A stretch of DNA of 64,000 bases, taken from NCBI RefSeq assembly GCF_001552075.1, contig NZ_BCQM01000001.1:372001-436000 (forward strand). The letters run 5' to 3'. Positions 41,104 to 50,021 of the stretch are shown here, one piece after another. The first letter of the stretch is position 1. Each line of letters opens with the position of its first letter. Source of the DNA: Arthrobacter luteolus NBRC 107841. Lineage in GTDB: Bacteria > Actinomycetota > Actinomycetes > Actinomycetales > Micrococcaceae. The position numbers were made by a program, and so were the translations under genes. A model generated the notes under the pieces. That model ran no database searches, was not told the DNA's origin, and worked only from the letters and a program-made list of their open reading frames with translations.

Positions 41104-41505
41104 TTAGACGCGGCGGCGCTTCGGGGGACGGCAGCCGTTGTGTGCGCTCGGAGTGACATCCTGGATGGTGCCAACTTCCAGGCCGGTGGCCTGCAGCGAA
41201 CGGATGGCGGTCTCGCGTCCCGAACCCGGGCCCTTCACGAAGACGTCGACCTTGCGGACGCCGTGTTCCTGGGCGCGCTTGGCAGCAGCTTCAGCAGCCA
41301 TCTGCGCAGCGAACGGGGTGGACTTGCGGGAGCCCTTGAAGCCAACCTCACCGGCGGAAGCCCATGAGATCACAGCACCGGAAGGGTCCGTGATGGACAC
41401 GATGGTGTTGTTGAAAGTGCTCTTGATATGCGCCTGGCCGAGCGCAATATTCTTCTTATCCTTGCGACGCGGTTTGCGTACCGCTCCACGAGTCTTGGGG
41501 GGCAT
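41104..41505 (-). CDS. rpsK: 30S ribosomal protein S11
   Basis: 133 residues. A basic N tail is followed by [18 protein letters not shown] and the C-terminal [18 protein letters not shown], which is invariant in S11. It shapes the E/P-site platform near 16S helix 45. ATG after GTAGGAG. It is separated from rpoA by 190 bases containing small GC-rich inverted repeats but no gene. Confidence 0.98.
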   Translation of the reverse strand: MPPKTRGAVRKPRRKDKKNIALGQAHIKSTFNNTIVSITDPSGAVISWASAGEVGFKGSRKSTPFAAQMAAEAAAKRAQEHGVRKVDVFVKGPGSGRETAIRSLQATGLEVGTIQDVTPSAHNGCRPPKRRRV

Positions 41506-41572
41506 TACTTCTCCTACAAAGAGTTTGGAATAGGTGACCTGACGGTGCAGGTCATGGCCTGGACCGCGTTAT

Positions 41573-41950
41573 TTAGCGGCCGGCCTTCTTCTTACCGGCA
41601 ACTGTGCGCTTCGGGCCCTTGCGGGTACGAGCGTTGGTCTTGGTGCGCTGGCCGTGGACAGGCATGCCGCGGCGGTGGCGGATGCCCTGGTAGCTGCCAA
41701 TCTCAACCTTGCGGCGGATATCTGCTGCTACCTCGCGGCGGAGGTCACCCTCAACCTTGAAGTTGCCCTCGATGTAGTCACGCAGCTGAACGAGCTCAGC
41801 ATCGGTGAGGTCCTTGACGCGAGTGTCCGGGCTGATGCCGGTCTCTGCCAAGGTCAGCTCTGCACGGGTCTTGCCCACGCCGTAGATGTAGGTAAGCGCA
41901 ATGACAACCCGCTTTTCGCGGGGAATGTCTACGCCGGCGAGACGTGCCAT
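41573..41950 (-). CDS. rpsM: 30S ribosomal protein S13
   Basis: 125 residues. [30 protein letters not shown] and [20 protein letters not shown] are S13 signatures. The protein bridges to the 50S subunit and contacts P-site tRNA by its basic C tail. ATG after AAAAGGAGAA. Confidence 0.98.
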   Translation of the reverse strand: MARLAGVDIPREKRVVIALTYIYGVGKTRAELTLAETGISPDTRVKDLTDAELVQLRDYIEGNFKVEGDLRREVAADIRRKVEIGSYQGIRHRRGMPVHGQRTKTNARTRKGPKRTVAGKKKAGR

Positions 41951-42137
41951 ATTGGCGGTTCTCCTTTTGTATTACCGGAGGTCTGAGGCAGTACGTCCCC
42001 GTTTCCAGGTCCCCGGCCTCCGTGCCGGGGGTATGCGTCACGCGTATCAGACGCTGTACTGCCATATTCAATTACTACTACGCGTGGGCTTAGCGTGCCC
42101 GAAGGCCCCCTGCGGGTCCTTGGACGAAAACCGCTAA

Positions 42138-42251
42138 TTAGCCCTGGCGCTGCTTGTGGCGCGGGTTCTCGCAGATCACCATGACTCGGCCGTTACGGCG
42201 AATCACCTTGCACTTATCGCAGATCTGCTTGACGCTCGGCTGGACCTTCAT
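42138..42251 (-). CDS. rpmJ: 50S ribosomal protein L36
   Basis: 37 residues: [19 protein letters not shown], then the second half of the zinc finger ending in [11 protein letters not shown]. The C-x2-C ... C ... H zinc ligands (CDKCK, CENPRH) are intact, so this is the zinc-binding form. GTT/AAAGGAAAACC precedes the ATG. Between infA and rpsM, its conserved place. Confidence 0.97.
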   Translation of the reverse strand: MKVQPSVKQICDKCKVIRRNGRVMVICENPRHKQRQG

Positions 42252-42319
42252 GGTTTTCCTTTGCGTGGTTGCAGGGATGAACTCCGGGTCTCCCTTCGGA
42301 AAACACCGGAGCCTTGTTG

Positions 42320-42541
42320 TTACTTGTAGCGGTAGACGATACGGCCCCGGGTGAGGTCGTACGGGCTAAGTTCCACCACAACGCGGTCTCCGGGGAGGAT
42401 GCGAATGTAGTGTTGACGCATCTTTCCCGAGATGTGTGCGAGCACAATGTGGCCGTTGGCCAGCTCAACGCGGAACATCGCATTGGGCAGGGCTTCGTTG
42501 ACCGAGCCCTCAATCTCTATGACGCCGTCTTTCTTGGCCAT
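42320..42541 (-). CDS. infA: Translation initiation factor IF-1
   Basis: 73 residues from ATG at 42541; a longer frame to 42664 is not supported. [27 protein letters not shown] and [25 protein letters not shown] make the complete OB fold. It blocks the A site during initiation. First gene of the infA-rpmJ-rpsM-rpsK-rpoA-rplQ group. AGCGGAGGAT precedes the start. Confidence 0.98.
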   Translation of the reverse strand: MAKKDGVIEIEGSVNEALPNAMFRVELANGHIVLAHISGKMRQHYIRILPGDRVVVELSPYDLTRGRIVYRYK

Positions 42542-42674
42542 ATCCTCCGCTAACGTCTGTGCCGCCCTTGTTTGCGCGGGCAGCGGTTTTGGTTTTTGGC
42601 GGTCCCACTGTGCCCCGCCCGCCCGGAAAATACCGGATGGAAAAGGGCACGAATGTAGAGACAACCAACAGATA

Positions 42675-42703
42675 ACTCTACGGTACGATGCCCGATAAGT
42701 TAA
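42675..42703 (-). promoter_or_regulatory. Putative infA-operon promoter
   Basis: Minus strand: -35 TTAACT (42698-42703), 17 bases, -10 TAGAGT (42675-42680). The -35 overlaps the stop codon of the upstream ugpQ-like gene. A GTAGAG/CTCTAC inverted repeat overlaps the -10. Confidence 0.4.
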
Positions 42704-43497
42704 ATCCCCGCAGCACTCCCGGCCCCGGCGGACTGCCGCATCCAGCCCTGCAGTTCAGCGGGACGGTCCGTGATAATTCCGTCCACACCGGCCGCGGCCG
42801 CTGCTGCCCAATGAGACTGTTCGTTCAGCGTCCAAGTGTAGACCCGCTGCCCGTTGGTATGCAGGGTTTCCACCAGGCCCGGAGCGGCCGCAAGGACAGC
42901 GCCATGCGGATTGCAGGCGGTGGCTTCGACCCCGGCCAGGAAGTCCAGCAGCTCGGTTTCCTGTTCCGGCCCTGGCGCCGCGGCGATCAGCAGCCCCCGC
43001 TCCAGGTCCGGTGCCGCGGCGAAGAGGTTCCGCACCGTCTGACGGGAGAATCCCTGGAGCAGGCAGCGGGCGCCCAGCCCGGCGGCCCGCAGCTGTTCCG
43101 CCACGGAGGCCAGCCCGCCGGCGGTCCACTCCCCCTTGAACTCCAGCAGCCAGGCCACCTCCGGATGTTCTGCCGCGAAGGCAACCAGATCAAACAGATC
43201 CGGGATCCGCTGGCCGGAAAACTCCGGCGCGAACCAGGAACCGGCGTCGGCTTCCCGCAGCCGGGCGGCCGGTGTCCGCCCCACCAGCGCACCGCTGCCG
43301 GCGGTCCGGGAGAGGCTGGCGTCATGGATGAGCATGGCGGTGCCGTCGGAGCTGAGCTGCAGGTCGGTCTCGATCATTCCGGCCCCGGCCGCCGCCGCTG
43401 AGGCGAAGGCGGCCAGGGTGTTTTCGGGGGCCTGCGAGGAGTTTCCACGGTGGGCAATGTTCAGCATCTCCCCGGGGCCGGTCAGCGGAAGGTTCAC
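42700..43497 (-). CDS. ugpQ: Cytoplasmic glycerophosphodiester phosphodiesterase (UgpQ-like)
   Basis: 265 residues, GTG start at 43497 overlapping the ugpB stop (GTGA). The GDPD barrel starts [18 protein letters not shown] (catalytic His), with metal ligands in [11 protein letters not shown] and the second catalytic His in [15 protein letters not shown] and [10 protein letters not shown] close it. No signal peptide, so it acts inside the cell, releasing glycerol-3-phosphate and an alcohol from imported glycerophosphodiesters. Last gene of the ugp operon. Confidence 0.92.
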   Translation of the reverse strand: MNLPLTGPGEMLNIAHRGNSSQAPENTLAAFASAAAAGAGMIETDLQLSSDGTAMLIHDASLSRTAGSGALVGRTPAARLREADAGSWFAPEFSGQRIPDLFDLVAFAAEHPEVAWLLEFKGEWTAGGLASVAEQLRAAGLGARCLLQGFSRQTVRNLFAAAPDLERGLLIAAAPGPEQETELLDFLAGVEATACNPHGAVLAAAPGLVETLHTNGQRVYTWTLNEQSHWAAAAAAGVDGIITDRPAELQGWMRQSAGAGSAAGI

Positions 43498-44864
43498 AGG
43501 TACGGCTCGACGTTCTGTTCAAAGGACTTGCCGATGGCTTCCGCTGCTGCCGCGAAGGCCTCAGCCGCCGGGGTGTCCTGCAGCATGATTTTCTCCAGCG
43601 CGGTGGTCAGTGCCTGGTCGCCGGAGGGGACGAAGGAGCGTGCCCAGTCCTGCACCCGGGTGGTGGCCAGCTGGTCGACTGCCGTCCGGAACTGCGGCGC
43701 CTTCGCGTACACGGCCTTCATGGTTTCGCCGTCGGCTGCGGAGGTGCGCACCGGCATGTACCCGGTGTTCGCCGAGAAGTAGGCGGTCTGTTCCGGTTCG
43801 CCGATGAACTTCAGGAACATTGCTGCTGCCAGCTGCTGTTCCGGAGTCTTGTCCGCTGCGATGGCGATGCCGGTGCCGCCGGTCGGGCAGGCTGCACCTT
43901 CCGGGCCTTCGGGCAGGAACCCGGTGCCGACGTCGAACTTCGCGGCTTCCAGGATGCCGGTCAGTGATCCGGTGGAAGCAATGGTGCAGGTGCTGACCCC
44001 TGCCGTGAAGTCGGCAACGTAGTCAGCGGCGGACACGGTGAGGGTTTTGTCCTGGTTCATCATGCGGCGGAGGAATTCGCCGGCCTCAATCGTCTTCGGG
44101 TCGTCAAGCGTCAGCGTCCACTCGTCGGAGTAGGAGCCGCCCAGGCCCCACATGATGTTGCAGAACCACCAGGCGGACCAGGAGGTGCCCTTCCCCAGGG
44201 ACATCGGCACTGCCCCGTTGTTGGCTGCGGCCAGGGCCGGTGCCCACTCGTTGTATTCGGTCCAGGTCTTCGGGGCGCGGTCGGGCAGGCCGGCGGCTTT
44301 GAAGAGGTCCCGGTTGTAGTAGAACAGCGGCGTGGACCGGGCGTAGGGGAAGGCCCAGTGATCCTCGCCGAACTGGTAGTCGTTGTACAGTCCGGTGTTG
44401 TAATCCGTGGTGTCGATTTCCAGGTGCGCTGCGAGGCTGTCCACTGGGATGATCTGGCCGTTGATCATGTAGCGGAACCACCAGACGTCGCTGGCACCGA
44501 CCAGGTCCGGAACGTTGTCCGTGCCGGCCGAGGATTGGAAGCGCTGGGCGACTTCGTCGTAGTTGGCGCCGGCCGTGACCAGCTCCACCTCGATACCCGA
44601 TTCCTGGGTGAACCGCCGGATCAGTTCCTCTTCAATCGGCTTGGAGGCTCCGGGGTGGTTGGACCACCAGGTGATCTTCTTCGCCGGGGTCACCGCGGAC
44701 CAGTCAGTCCCGGCGGCCTTTACAGCTCCGCCTTCACCGGCAGTGGAGGGTCCGCCGCAGGCGGCCAGGGCGGCAGCACCTCCGAGGATTCCGGCAAGGG
44801 CAAGGATGTTGCGGCGGGAGAGTCCGGCGGCGGGAAGGGAGGCAGGGGCGAGTCGCTTGTTCAT
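43494..44864 (-). CDS. ugpB: ABC transporter substrate-binding lipoprotein (UgpB-like), Tat-type signal
   Basis: 456 residues from ATG at 44864 (AAGAAGG upstream); the frame runs on to 45632 but that part is the shadow of ugpE. The signal carries a twin-arginine motif (SRRNIL, residues 16-21) and a lipobox LAAC with Cys36. The mature part is a family 1 (sugar/glycerophosphate) binding protein: KITWWSNHPGASKPIEEELI, WTEYNEWAPALAAANN and similar. Together with the GDPD gene this points to glycerol-3-phosphate or glycerophosphodiesters rather than a sugar. The ligand is inference. Confidence 0.86.
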   Translation of the reverse strand: MNKRLAPASLPAAGLSRRNILALAGILGGAAALAACGGPSTAGEGGAVKAAGTDWSAVTPAKKITWWSNHPGASKPIEEELIRRFTQESGIEVELVTAGANYDEVAQRFQSSAGTDNVPDLVGASDVWWFRYMINGQIIPVDSLAAHLEIDTTDYNTGLYNDYQFGEDHWAFPYARSTPLFYYNRDLFKAAGLPDRAPKTWTEYNEWAPALAAANNGAVPMSLGKGTSWSAWWFCNIMWGLGGSYSDEWTLTLDDPKTIEAGEFLRRMMNQDKTLTVSAADYVADFTAGVSTCTIASTGSLTGILEAAKFDVGTGFLPEGPEGAACPTGGTGIAIAADKTPEQQLAAAMFLKFIGEPEQTAYFSANTGYMPVRTSAADGETMKAVYAKAPQFRTAVDQLATTRVQDWARSFVPSGDQALTTALEKIMLQDTPAAEAFAAAAEAIGKSFEQNVEPYL

Positions 44865-44941
44865 GGTTACCTTCTTGGGTTTTGGGTCTTGCGGACGGAT
44901 TGGTGGAAAGGGCGGGTCGGGAAGAGGTTGGCGGCGGGGCC

Positions 44942-45760
44942 TTAGCCCGTGACGGCGCCGGCAGTCAGGCCGGAGACAATCCGGCGCTGGAGCACAAAGA
45001 AGAGGGCAAGCACCGGCACGGTGACCAGGACCGTGCCCGCCATCAGCACGCCCCAGTTGGTGACGCCGTCGTTGTTCTGCAGCAGGGTCAGGCCGACGGG
45101 GAGGGTCATCATCTCCGCCTTGTCCACGACCAGCAGCGGCCACAGGTATTCGTTCCATTCGTTGACCACCGAGACTAGGGCGACGGCGGCGATGGTCGGC
45201 GCGGACATTGGCACCACGAACTGGAAGAGCCTCCGCAGGTGCCCGGCGCCGTCGAGCCCTGCCGCTTCCAGCACTGAGGCGGGAAGCGAAAGGAAATGCT
45301 GGCGGAACAGGAAGGTGCCGAACGCGCTGGCCAGTCCCGGAAGGATCATGCCCTGGTAGGTGTTCAGCCACCCCAGCCCTGCGACCAGGGTGTAGTTGGG
45401 GATGATCACGATCTGCTGGGGAATCAGGAGCGCGAAGATCACCACTGCGAAGAACACCTTCTTGAACGGAACGTCCAGGAACACGAGTGCATACGCCGTC
45501 GTCAGGCCCAGGAAGATCTTGAGCGAGGCGCCGATGAAGGTCACCAGGAGCGAGTTCGCGAAGAAGCTGCCGAACGGCACGCGTTCCAGGGCGTCGGCAT
45601 AGTTGGAAAGGTCCCACGCGGCCGGGAACCACTGAATGGGAACGGTGTAGATTTCGTCGGGTTCCTTGAAGCTGGCCAGCAGCATCCAGGCCAACGGCAG
45701 GACCATCACGGCGACGGCGGCCAGCAGGGTGCCGTAACCGGCAATCCGGGTGCGGCTCAT
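44942..45760 (-). CDS. ugpE: ABC transporter permease (UgpE-like)
   Basis: 272 residues with about six membrane segments. The EAA coupling motif reads EAAGLDGAGHLRRLFQFVVP (about residue 172). WNEYLWPLLVVDKAEMMTLPVGL is typical of the MalG/UgpE class. ATG at 45760 overlaps the ugpA stop by 4 bases. It forms the channel with UgpA. Confidence 0.9.
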   Translation of the reverse strand: MSRTRIAGYGTLLAAVAVMVLPLAWMLLASFKEPDEIYTVPIQWFPAAWDLSNYADALERVPFGSFFANSLLVTFIGASLKIFLGLTTAYALVFLDVPFKKVFFAVVIFALLIPQQIVIIPNYTLVAGLGWLNTYQGMILPGLASAFGTFLFRQHFLSLPASVLEAAGLDGAGHLRRLFQFVVPMSAPTIAAVALVSVVNEWNEYLWPLLVVDKAEMMTLPVGLTLLQNNDGVTNWGVLMAGTVLVTVPVLALFFVLQRRIVSGLTAGAVTG

Positions 45761-46752
45761 GAGTAGTGCACCTTCTTTTCTACGAATTTGAGCTGGACCA
45801 GGGTGATGGCCAGCAGCACCACAAAGAGGATGGTGGCGATCGCCGAGGAGTACCCTGCCGTTCCGTTGCTGAACCCCTCCTGGTAGATCTGGTACATCAT
45901 GGTGGTGGTGCCTTCCAGCGGTCCGCCCTTGGTCATCGCCTGGATGATGTCAAAGGACTGCAGCGAGCTGAGCAGGGTGGTCACCGAGAGGAAGAACGTT
46001 GTGGGGCCGAGCAGCGGAAGGACGATCCCGAAGAGCCGGCGGATCCGTCCAGCGCCGTCCAGGGAGGCTGCTTCGAGCAGATCCTTCGGGATGGCCTGGA
46101 GCCCGGCCAGGTAGATGAGCGCCACATAGCCGACGTTTTTCCAGAGGTAGACGATGATCACCATGGCGAGTGCGTAGTCCGGATCGTTGTACCAGTCCGG
46201 GGACTGCATACCGAGTGCTTTCAGCAGCGCCGAGGTGACGCCGAAGTTCGGGTCGAAGACAAACAGCCAGAGCAGTCCCACCGCGACGCCGGACAACACA
46301 TACGGCGCAACGATGATCGTCCTGGCCGCTCCCCGGAGCTTGAGCCTGCCGTTGAGCAGCAGGGCCAGGAGCAGCCCAATGACCATGCCGCCGCCGACTG
46401 TGGCCAGGGTAAAGATGACCGTGACGCCCACGATCTGGGGCGTGGAGGATGCGGTGAGCCAGTCCGTGTAATTCCGCAGGCCCACGGGCCTGGCGATACT
46501 GGAGCCGATGTTCCACTGGAGGGTGGAAAAGTAGAGGGACTGCAGCAGCGGCTTGTAGGTAAAAACCAGCAGCAGCGCGATGTTGGGGCCGGCAAGCAGG
46601 AGGAACAGCAGCCAGTTGCTGCGCCGCCGGGAGGTCCGGGCGGCCGGCCGGCTGGTCCGGGGTGCCGGTGGCCCTCCCCCGGGGCTGGAGCTGCCGGGCG
46701 CTGAGCGCTCCGGGTGCGCTGCCAGCGCCGGGGACAAAGTGGAAGATGACAT
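45757..46752 (-). CDS. ugpA: ABC transporter permease (UgpA-like)
   Basis: 331 residues from ATG at 46752; an upstream in-frame ATG at 46854 is unlikely because it would read through the leader hairpin. A Pro/Ser/Arg-rich cytoplasmic tail (1-45) precedes six membrane segments. EAA motif: EAASLDGAGRIRRLFGIVLP. MalF/UgpA class. First gene of the ugp operon. No ATPase gene is present here, so a shared MsmK/UgpC-type ATPase encoded elsewhere must serve it. A PHO box lies about 115-150 bases upstream. Confidence 0.9.
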   Translation of the reverse strand: MSSSTLSPALAAHPERSAPGSSSPGGGPPAPRTSRPAARTSRRRSNWLLFLLLAGPNIALLLVFTYKPLLQSLYFSTLQWNIGSSIARPVGLRNYTDWLTASSTPQIVGVTVIFTLATVGGGMVIGLLLALLLNGRLKLRGAARTIIVAPYVLSGVAVGLLWLFVFDPNFGVTSALLKALGMQSPDWYNDPDYALAMVIIVYLWKNVGYVALIYLAGLQAIPKDLLEAASLDGAGRIRRLFGIVLPLLGPTTFFLSVTTLLSSLQSFDIIQAMTKGGPLEGTTTMMYQIYQEGFSNGTAGYSSAIATILFVVLLAITLVQLKFVEKKVHYS

Positions 46753-46811
46753 GGGGCGAAGAACCTTCGTCGGCAGTTGGTGGATGCCTTCAGCGTAGGT
46801 TCGCCAGGGCC

Positions 46812-46840
46812 CCGCAAAACGGTAAAAAACCGCTTTGCGG
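46812..46840 (-). promoter_or_regulatory. Leader hairpin upstream of ugpA
   Basis: CCGCAAAACGGT (46812-46823) pairs with ACCGCTTTGCGG (46829-46840), one mismatch. It lies 60-88 bases before the ugpA start, probably in the untranslated leader. Role unknown. Confidence 0.45.
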
Positions 46841-46867
46841 AGAGTCTTCAGCACGCGTTGCCCAGGC

Positions 46868-46900
46868 TTTCAGCGTCCGTTCAGCCGGCGTTCATTTTGT
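46868..46900 (+). promoter_or_regulatory. Likely PHO box (PhoP binding site) of the ugp operon
   Basis: Three consecutive 11-base direct repeats with core TTCA: TTTCAGCGTCC (46868-46878), GTTCAGCCGGC (46879-46889), GTTCATTTTGT (46890-46900). Spacing is exactly 11, as in actinobacterial PHO boxes. The repeats read on the plus strand, opposite to ugpA. It implies induction of glycerophosphodiester uptake on phosphate starvation. Confidence 0.65.
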
Positions 46901-46980
46901 GACGGACACTGCGCCTGTGCCGGATTAGTCCGGTGGTCTCAGCGTTAGCCTCCAGGGGTGCCGGGCAGCCCGGAGACGCG

Positions 46981-47016
46981 AAAGGCCCGTTCCGCCAAGA
47001 GGCGGAACGGGCCTTT
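46981..47016. terminator. Perfect 16-bp terminator after map
   Basis: AAAGGCCCGTTCCGCC (46981-46996), loop AAGA, perfect complement (47001-47016). Stem feet of AAA/TTT give a terminator on either strand. It lies 14 bases past the map stop and insulates map-adk-secY from the ugp operon. Confidence 0.85.
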
Positions 47017-47029
47017 CACAAAACAGCTG

Positions 47030-47851
47030 CTAGGGAATCGGCACCGGAGTAACACCCAGCGGCGCCAGCCGGGAGGCACCGCCGTCGGGGGCTGTCAGCA
47101 CCCAGATGCCCTTCTCATGGATGGCCACGGAGTGTTCCCACTGGCAGGAGCGGGCGCCGTCGGTGGTGACGACTGTCCAGTCATCCTCCAGCGTCCGGGT
47201 TTCGATTCCGCCGCGCACCAGCATTGGTTCGATCGCCAGGCACATTCCGAGCTTGAGCTTCGGGCCCCGGTGGCTGGTCCGGTAATTGAGCACATCCGGC
47301 GCCTGGTGCATTTCCGAGCCGATGCCGTGGCCTACATAGTCCTCGAGGATGCCCAGGGGCTTCCCCGGCACGCTGCTGACGTAGTCATCCACGGCGGCAC
47401 CAATGTCACCCACGAAGCGGCCCTTCGCAGCGGCTGCGATGCCGTGCCACATGGCGTTCTCGGTGACGTCGGAGAGGCGCTGGTCCTCGGGATCGGCCGT
47501 TCCGACGATGACGGTCCGGGCTGAGTCCGAATGCCATCCGTTGACAACCGCACCGCCGTCGATGGAGATGATGTCGCCGTCGCCCAGCACCCGGGAACCG
47601 GGAATGCCGTGGACGACTTCCTCATTGACCGAGGTGCAGATGGTCGCCGGGAAACCGTAGTACCCGAGGAAGTTTGACGTGGCACCGGCTTCAGCCAGGA
47701 CCCCAGCAAAAACCTTGTCCAGATCAGCCGTGGTCACTCCCGGGCGGGCGGCTGCGACCGCTGCGTCCAGGGCTTTGATCAGCACCAGGCCGGCTTCCCG
47801 CATGGTGCGCATCTGTGCGTTGGATTTGTACTGGATCCGTGGCTGGGCCAA
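47030..47851 (-). CDS. map: Methionine aminopeptidase, type I
   Basis: 273 residues from TTG at 47851, with GAAGGCGAG upstream. The five metal ligands are visible: Asp in SIDGGAVV, Asp in WHSDSARTV, His in GHGIGSEMH, Glu in AIEPML, Glu in WEHSVAI. It removes the initiator Met. It lies 18 bases after adk in secY-adk-map order. Confidence 0.95.
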   Translation of the reverse strand: MAQPRIQYKSNAQMRTMREAGLVLIKALDAAVAAARPGVTTADLDKVFAGVLAEAGATSNFLGYYGFPATICTSVNEEVVHGIPGSRVLGDGDIISIDGGAVVNGWHSDSARTVIVGTADPEDQRLSDVTENAMWHGIAAAAKGRFVGDIGAAVDDYVSSVPGKPLGILEDYVGHGIGSEMHQAPDVLNYRTSHRGPKLKLGMCLAIEPMLVRGGIETRTLEDDWTVVTTDGARSCQWEHSVAIHEKGIWVLTAPDGGASRLAPLGVTPVPIP

Positions 47852-47869
47852 CGTCTCGCCTTCTATCTG

Positions 47870-48442
47870 TTAGCTGTGGTCCTTGAGCGCCTGCATCACG
47901 CGCTCGGTGACTTCGTCGATATCGCCCAGGCCGTTGACACGGGTGACGATGCCGCGGTCCTCGTAGCGTGCGACGACGTCGGCCGTCTGCTGCTTGTAGA
48001 GGTCGAGGCGGTGGCGGATGACTTCTTCGTTATCGTCCGTGCGGCCTTCGATTTCCGCCCGCTTCAGCAGGCGGGCCACGAGTTCCTCGTCATCGGCGGT
48101 CAGCAGCAGGACAGCATCGAGCTTCTGGTTGCTGGAAGCCAGGATGTCGTCGAGCTCTTCCACCTGTGCCGTGGTCCGCGGGTAACCGTCGAGCAGGAAG
48201 CCTTCGGTGACGTCGTCTTCCTTGAGGCGCGAACGGACCATGTTGTTCGTGACCTCGTCGGGAACAAAGTTGCCGGCGTCGATGTACTTCTTGGCCTCGA
48301 CGCCCAGCGGCGTCAGGTTTTTGACGTTGGAGCGGAAGATGTCACCAGTGGAGATGGCTGCGATACCGAGGCGGTCCGAGATCCGGGAAGCCTGTGTTCC
48401 CTTGCCGGCGCCGGGAGGCCCGATAATGAGCAGTCGTGTCAT
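47870..48442 (-). CDS. adk: Adenylate kinase, short form
   Basis: 190 residues. P-loop IIGPPGAGKGTQASRI at the start, AMP site GFLLDGYPRTTAQ. The LID insertion is short (LKRAEIEGRTDDNEEVIRHRL), without zinc-finger cysteines, as in actinobacterial adenylate kinases. It balances ATP, ADP and AMP. ATG overlaps the secY stop by 4 bases. Confidence 0.97.
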   Translation of the reverse strand: MTRLLIIGPPGAGKGTQASRISDRLGIAAISTGDIFRSNVKNLTPLGVEAKKYIDAGNFVPDEVTNNMVRSRLKEDDVTEGFLLDGYPRTTAQVEELDDILASSNQKLDAVLLLTADDEELVARLLKRAEIEGRTDDNEEVIRHRLDLYKQQTADVVARYEDRGIVTRVNGLGDIDEVTERVMQALKDHS

Positions 48443-49752
48443 CGCAATAACCCTTCGTAGTGACGTTGCTGAAGCTGTGCGTCAATTTGTTTGACCGTCT
48501 CGAGGCCCACACCAACCATGATGAGGATCGAGGTTCCGCCGAACGGGAAGTTCTGGTTTGCCCCGACCAGCACCAGGGCAATCAGCGGAATAAGGGCAAC
48601 AAGGCCCAAATAGAGGGCGCCGGGCAGGGTAATGCGGGAAAGCACGTACTGCAGGTATTCGGCGGTGGGGCGGCCGGCACGGATGCCGGGAATGAAACCG
48701 CCGTATTTCTTCATGTTCTCCGAGACTTCTTCAGGGTTGAAGGTGATCGACACATAGAAGTACGTGAAGAACACGATCATCAGGAAGTACACGGCCATGT
48801 ACAGCGGGTGGTCGCCCGATGTCAGGTAGTTGTTGATCCAGACCACCCATTCCGGCGGAGCGGTGCCGTCGGACGGGGTGTTGAACTGGGCCAGCAGCGA
48901 AGGCAGGTACAGCATGGAGGACGCAAAGATCACGGGGATCACGCCGGCCATGTTGACCTTGATCGGGATGTAGGTGTTGGTGCCGCCTACGGTGCGCCGT
49001 CCAACCATGCGCTTGGCGTACTGGACGGGGATCCGGCGCTGGGACTGTTCAACGAAGATGACCAGGGCCACCGTGACGATTCCGATCACGATCACGCCCA
49101 GGAACACGGTCCAGCCCTGTGCCGAGAGGATGGCGCCCAGGGCGCTGGGGAAGCTCGCGACGATCGAGGTGAAGATGAGCAGGGACATGCCGTTGCCGAC
49201 GCCCTTTTCCGTTACCAGCTCGCCCATCCACATGATCAGGCCGGTGCCGGCCGTCAGGGTGATGATGAGCAGGAGGATGGTAATGATGCTGTCATCGGGG
49301 ATGATCGGCACGGAGCACATGTTGTTGAACAGCGCTCCGGAGCGGGCCAGCGACACAACAGTGGTCGCGTTCAGCAGGCCCAGCGCAATCGTGAGGTAGC
49401 GCGTGTACTGGGTCAGCGTGGACTGCCCCTGCTGGCCTTCTTCATGAAGGGCCTGGAAGTGCGGGATCACGACGCGGAGCAGCTGCACGATGATGCTCGC
49501 GGTGATGTACGGCATGATGCCGAGGGCGAAGACTGAGACCTGCAGCAGGGCACCGCCGCTGAAGAGGTTCACGAACTCATAGAGGCCGCCTGAGGTGGCA
49601 CCGAGAGCCAAGCACTGCTGCACATTGCCGTAGTCAACACCCGGGGCCGGGATAAACGCACCCATGCGGAAGATAGTGATGATTCCCAGCGTAAACAACA
49701 GCTTGCGTCGCAGGTCTGGCGTCCGGAAAGCCCGGCCAATAGCGCTAAGCAA
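48439..49752 (-). CDS. secY: Protein translocase subunit SecY
   Basis: 437 residues and ten membrane segments. TPDLRRKLLFTLGIITIFRMGAFIP begins the protein; FVNLFSGGALLQVSVFALGIMPYITASIIVQLL is the plug/TM2 region, and the late cytoplasmic loop GTSILIMVGVGLETVKQIDAQL is conserved. It forms the SecYEG pore. First gene of secY-adk-map, preceded by a strong terminator, so it likely has its own promoter in 49753-49888. Confidence 0.98.
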   Translation of the reverse strand: MLSAIGRAFRTPDLRRKLLFTLGIITIFRMGAFIPAPGVDYGNVQQCLALGATSGGLYEFVNLFSGGALLQVSVFALGIMPYITASIIVQLLRVVIPHFQALHEEGQQGQSTLTQYTRYLTIALGLLNATTVVSLARSGALFNNMCSVPIIPDDSIITILLLIITLTAGTGLIMWMGELVTEKGVGNGMSLLIFTSIVASFPSALGAILSAQGWTVFLGVIVIGIVTVALVIFVEQSQRRIPVQYAKRMVGRRTVGGTNTYIPIKVNMAGVIPVIFASSMLYLPSLLAQFNTPSDGTAPPEWVVWINNYLTSGDHPLYMAVYFLMIVFFTYFYVSITFNPEEVSENMKKYGGFIPGIRAGRPTAEYLQYVLSRITLPGALYLGLVALIPLIALVLVGANQNFPFGGTSILIMVGVGLETVKQIDAQLQQRHYEGLLR

Positions 49753-49888
49753 GCGTCCTCCTGAAGTAATCCTGAAGTGGAATGAGTCCCGGCGGGACTG
49801 GTGACAGAAACTGAGTCTATCCGTTCAAACCCGCTGTTGTGTTAACTGCACCAACAGCTGTGACCGGGGATTGCCAACGTGTTAAAAA

Positions 49889-49936
49889 CACTTAGCTCCC
49901 GGTGGGCCGCTCGCGCGGCTCACCCGGAGCTAAGTG
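49889..49936 (-). terminator. Terminator between rplO and secY
   Basis: Arms of 22 bases (49889-49910 and 49915-49936) pair with two mismatches around a 4-base loop, core CTTAGCTCC/GGAGCTAAG. In the gene direction the stem is followed by TTTTTAAC. This is a strong intrinsic terminator ending the spc-type operon after rplO. Confidence 0.85.
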
Positions 49937-50021
49937 GTCAGCAGATGGAATGCATAACCCGCCCCGGTGCCCGGAGAAACCGGACACCGGGAACGAAGAT
50001 CATGCGGTCCGTCACGGTGCT

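Noticed and set aside
44865-45632. In-frame upstream extension of the ugpB gene
   Set aside because: It overlaps ugpE in another frame; the signal peptide with twin Arg and lipobox places the start at 44864.
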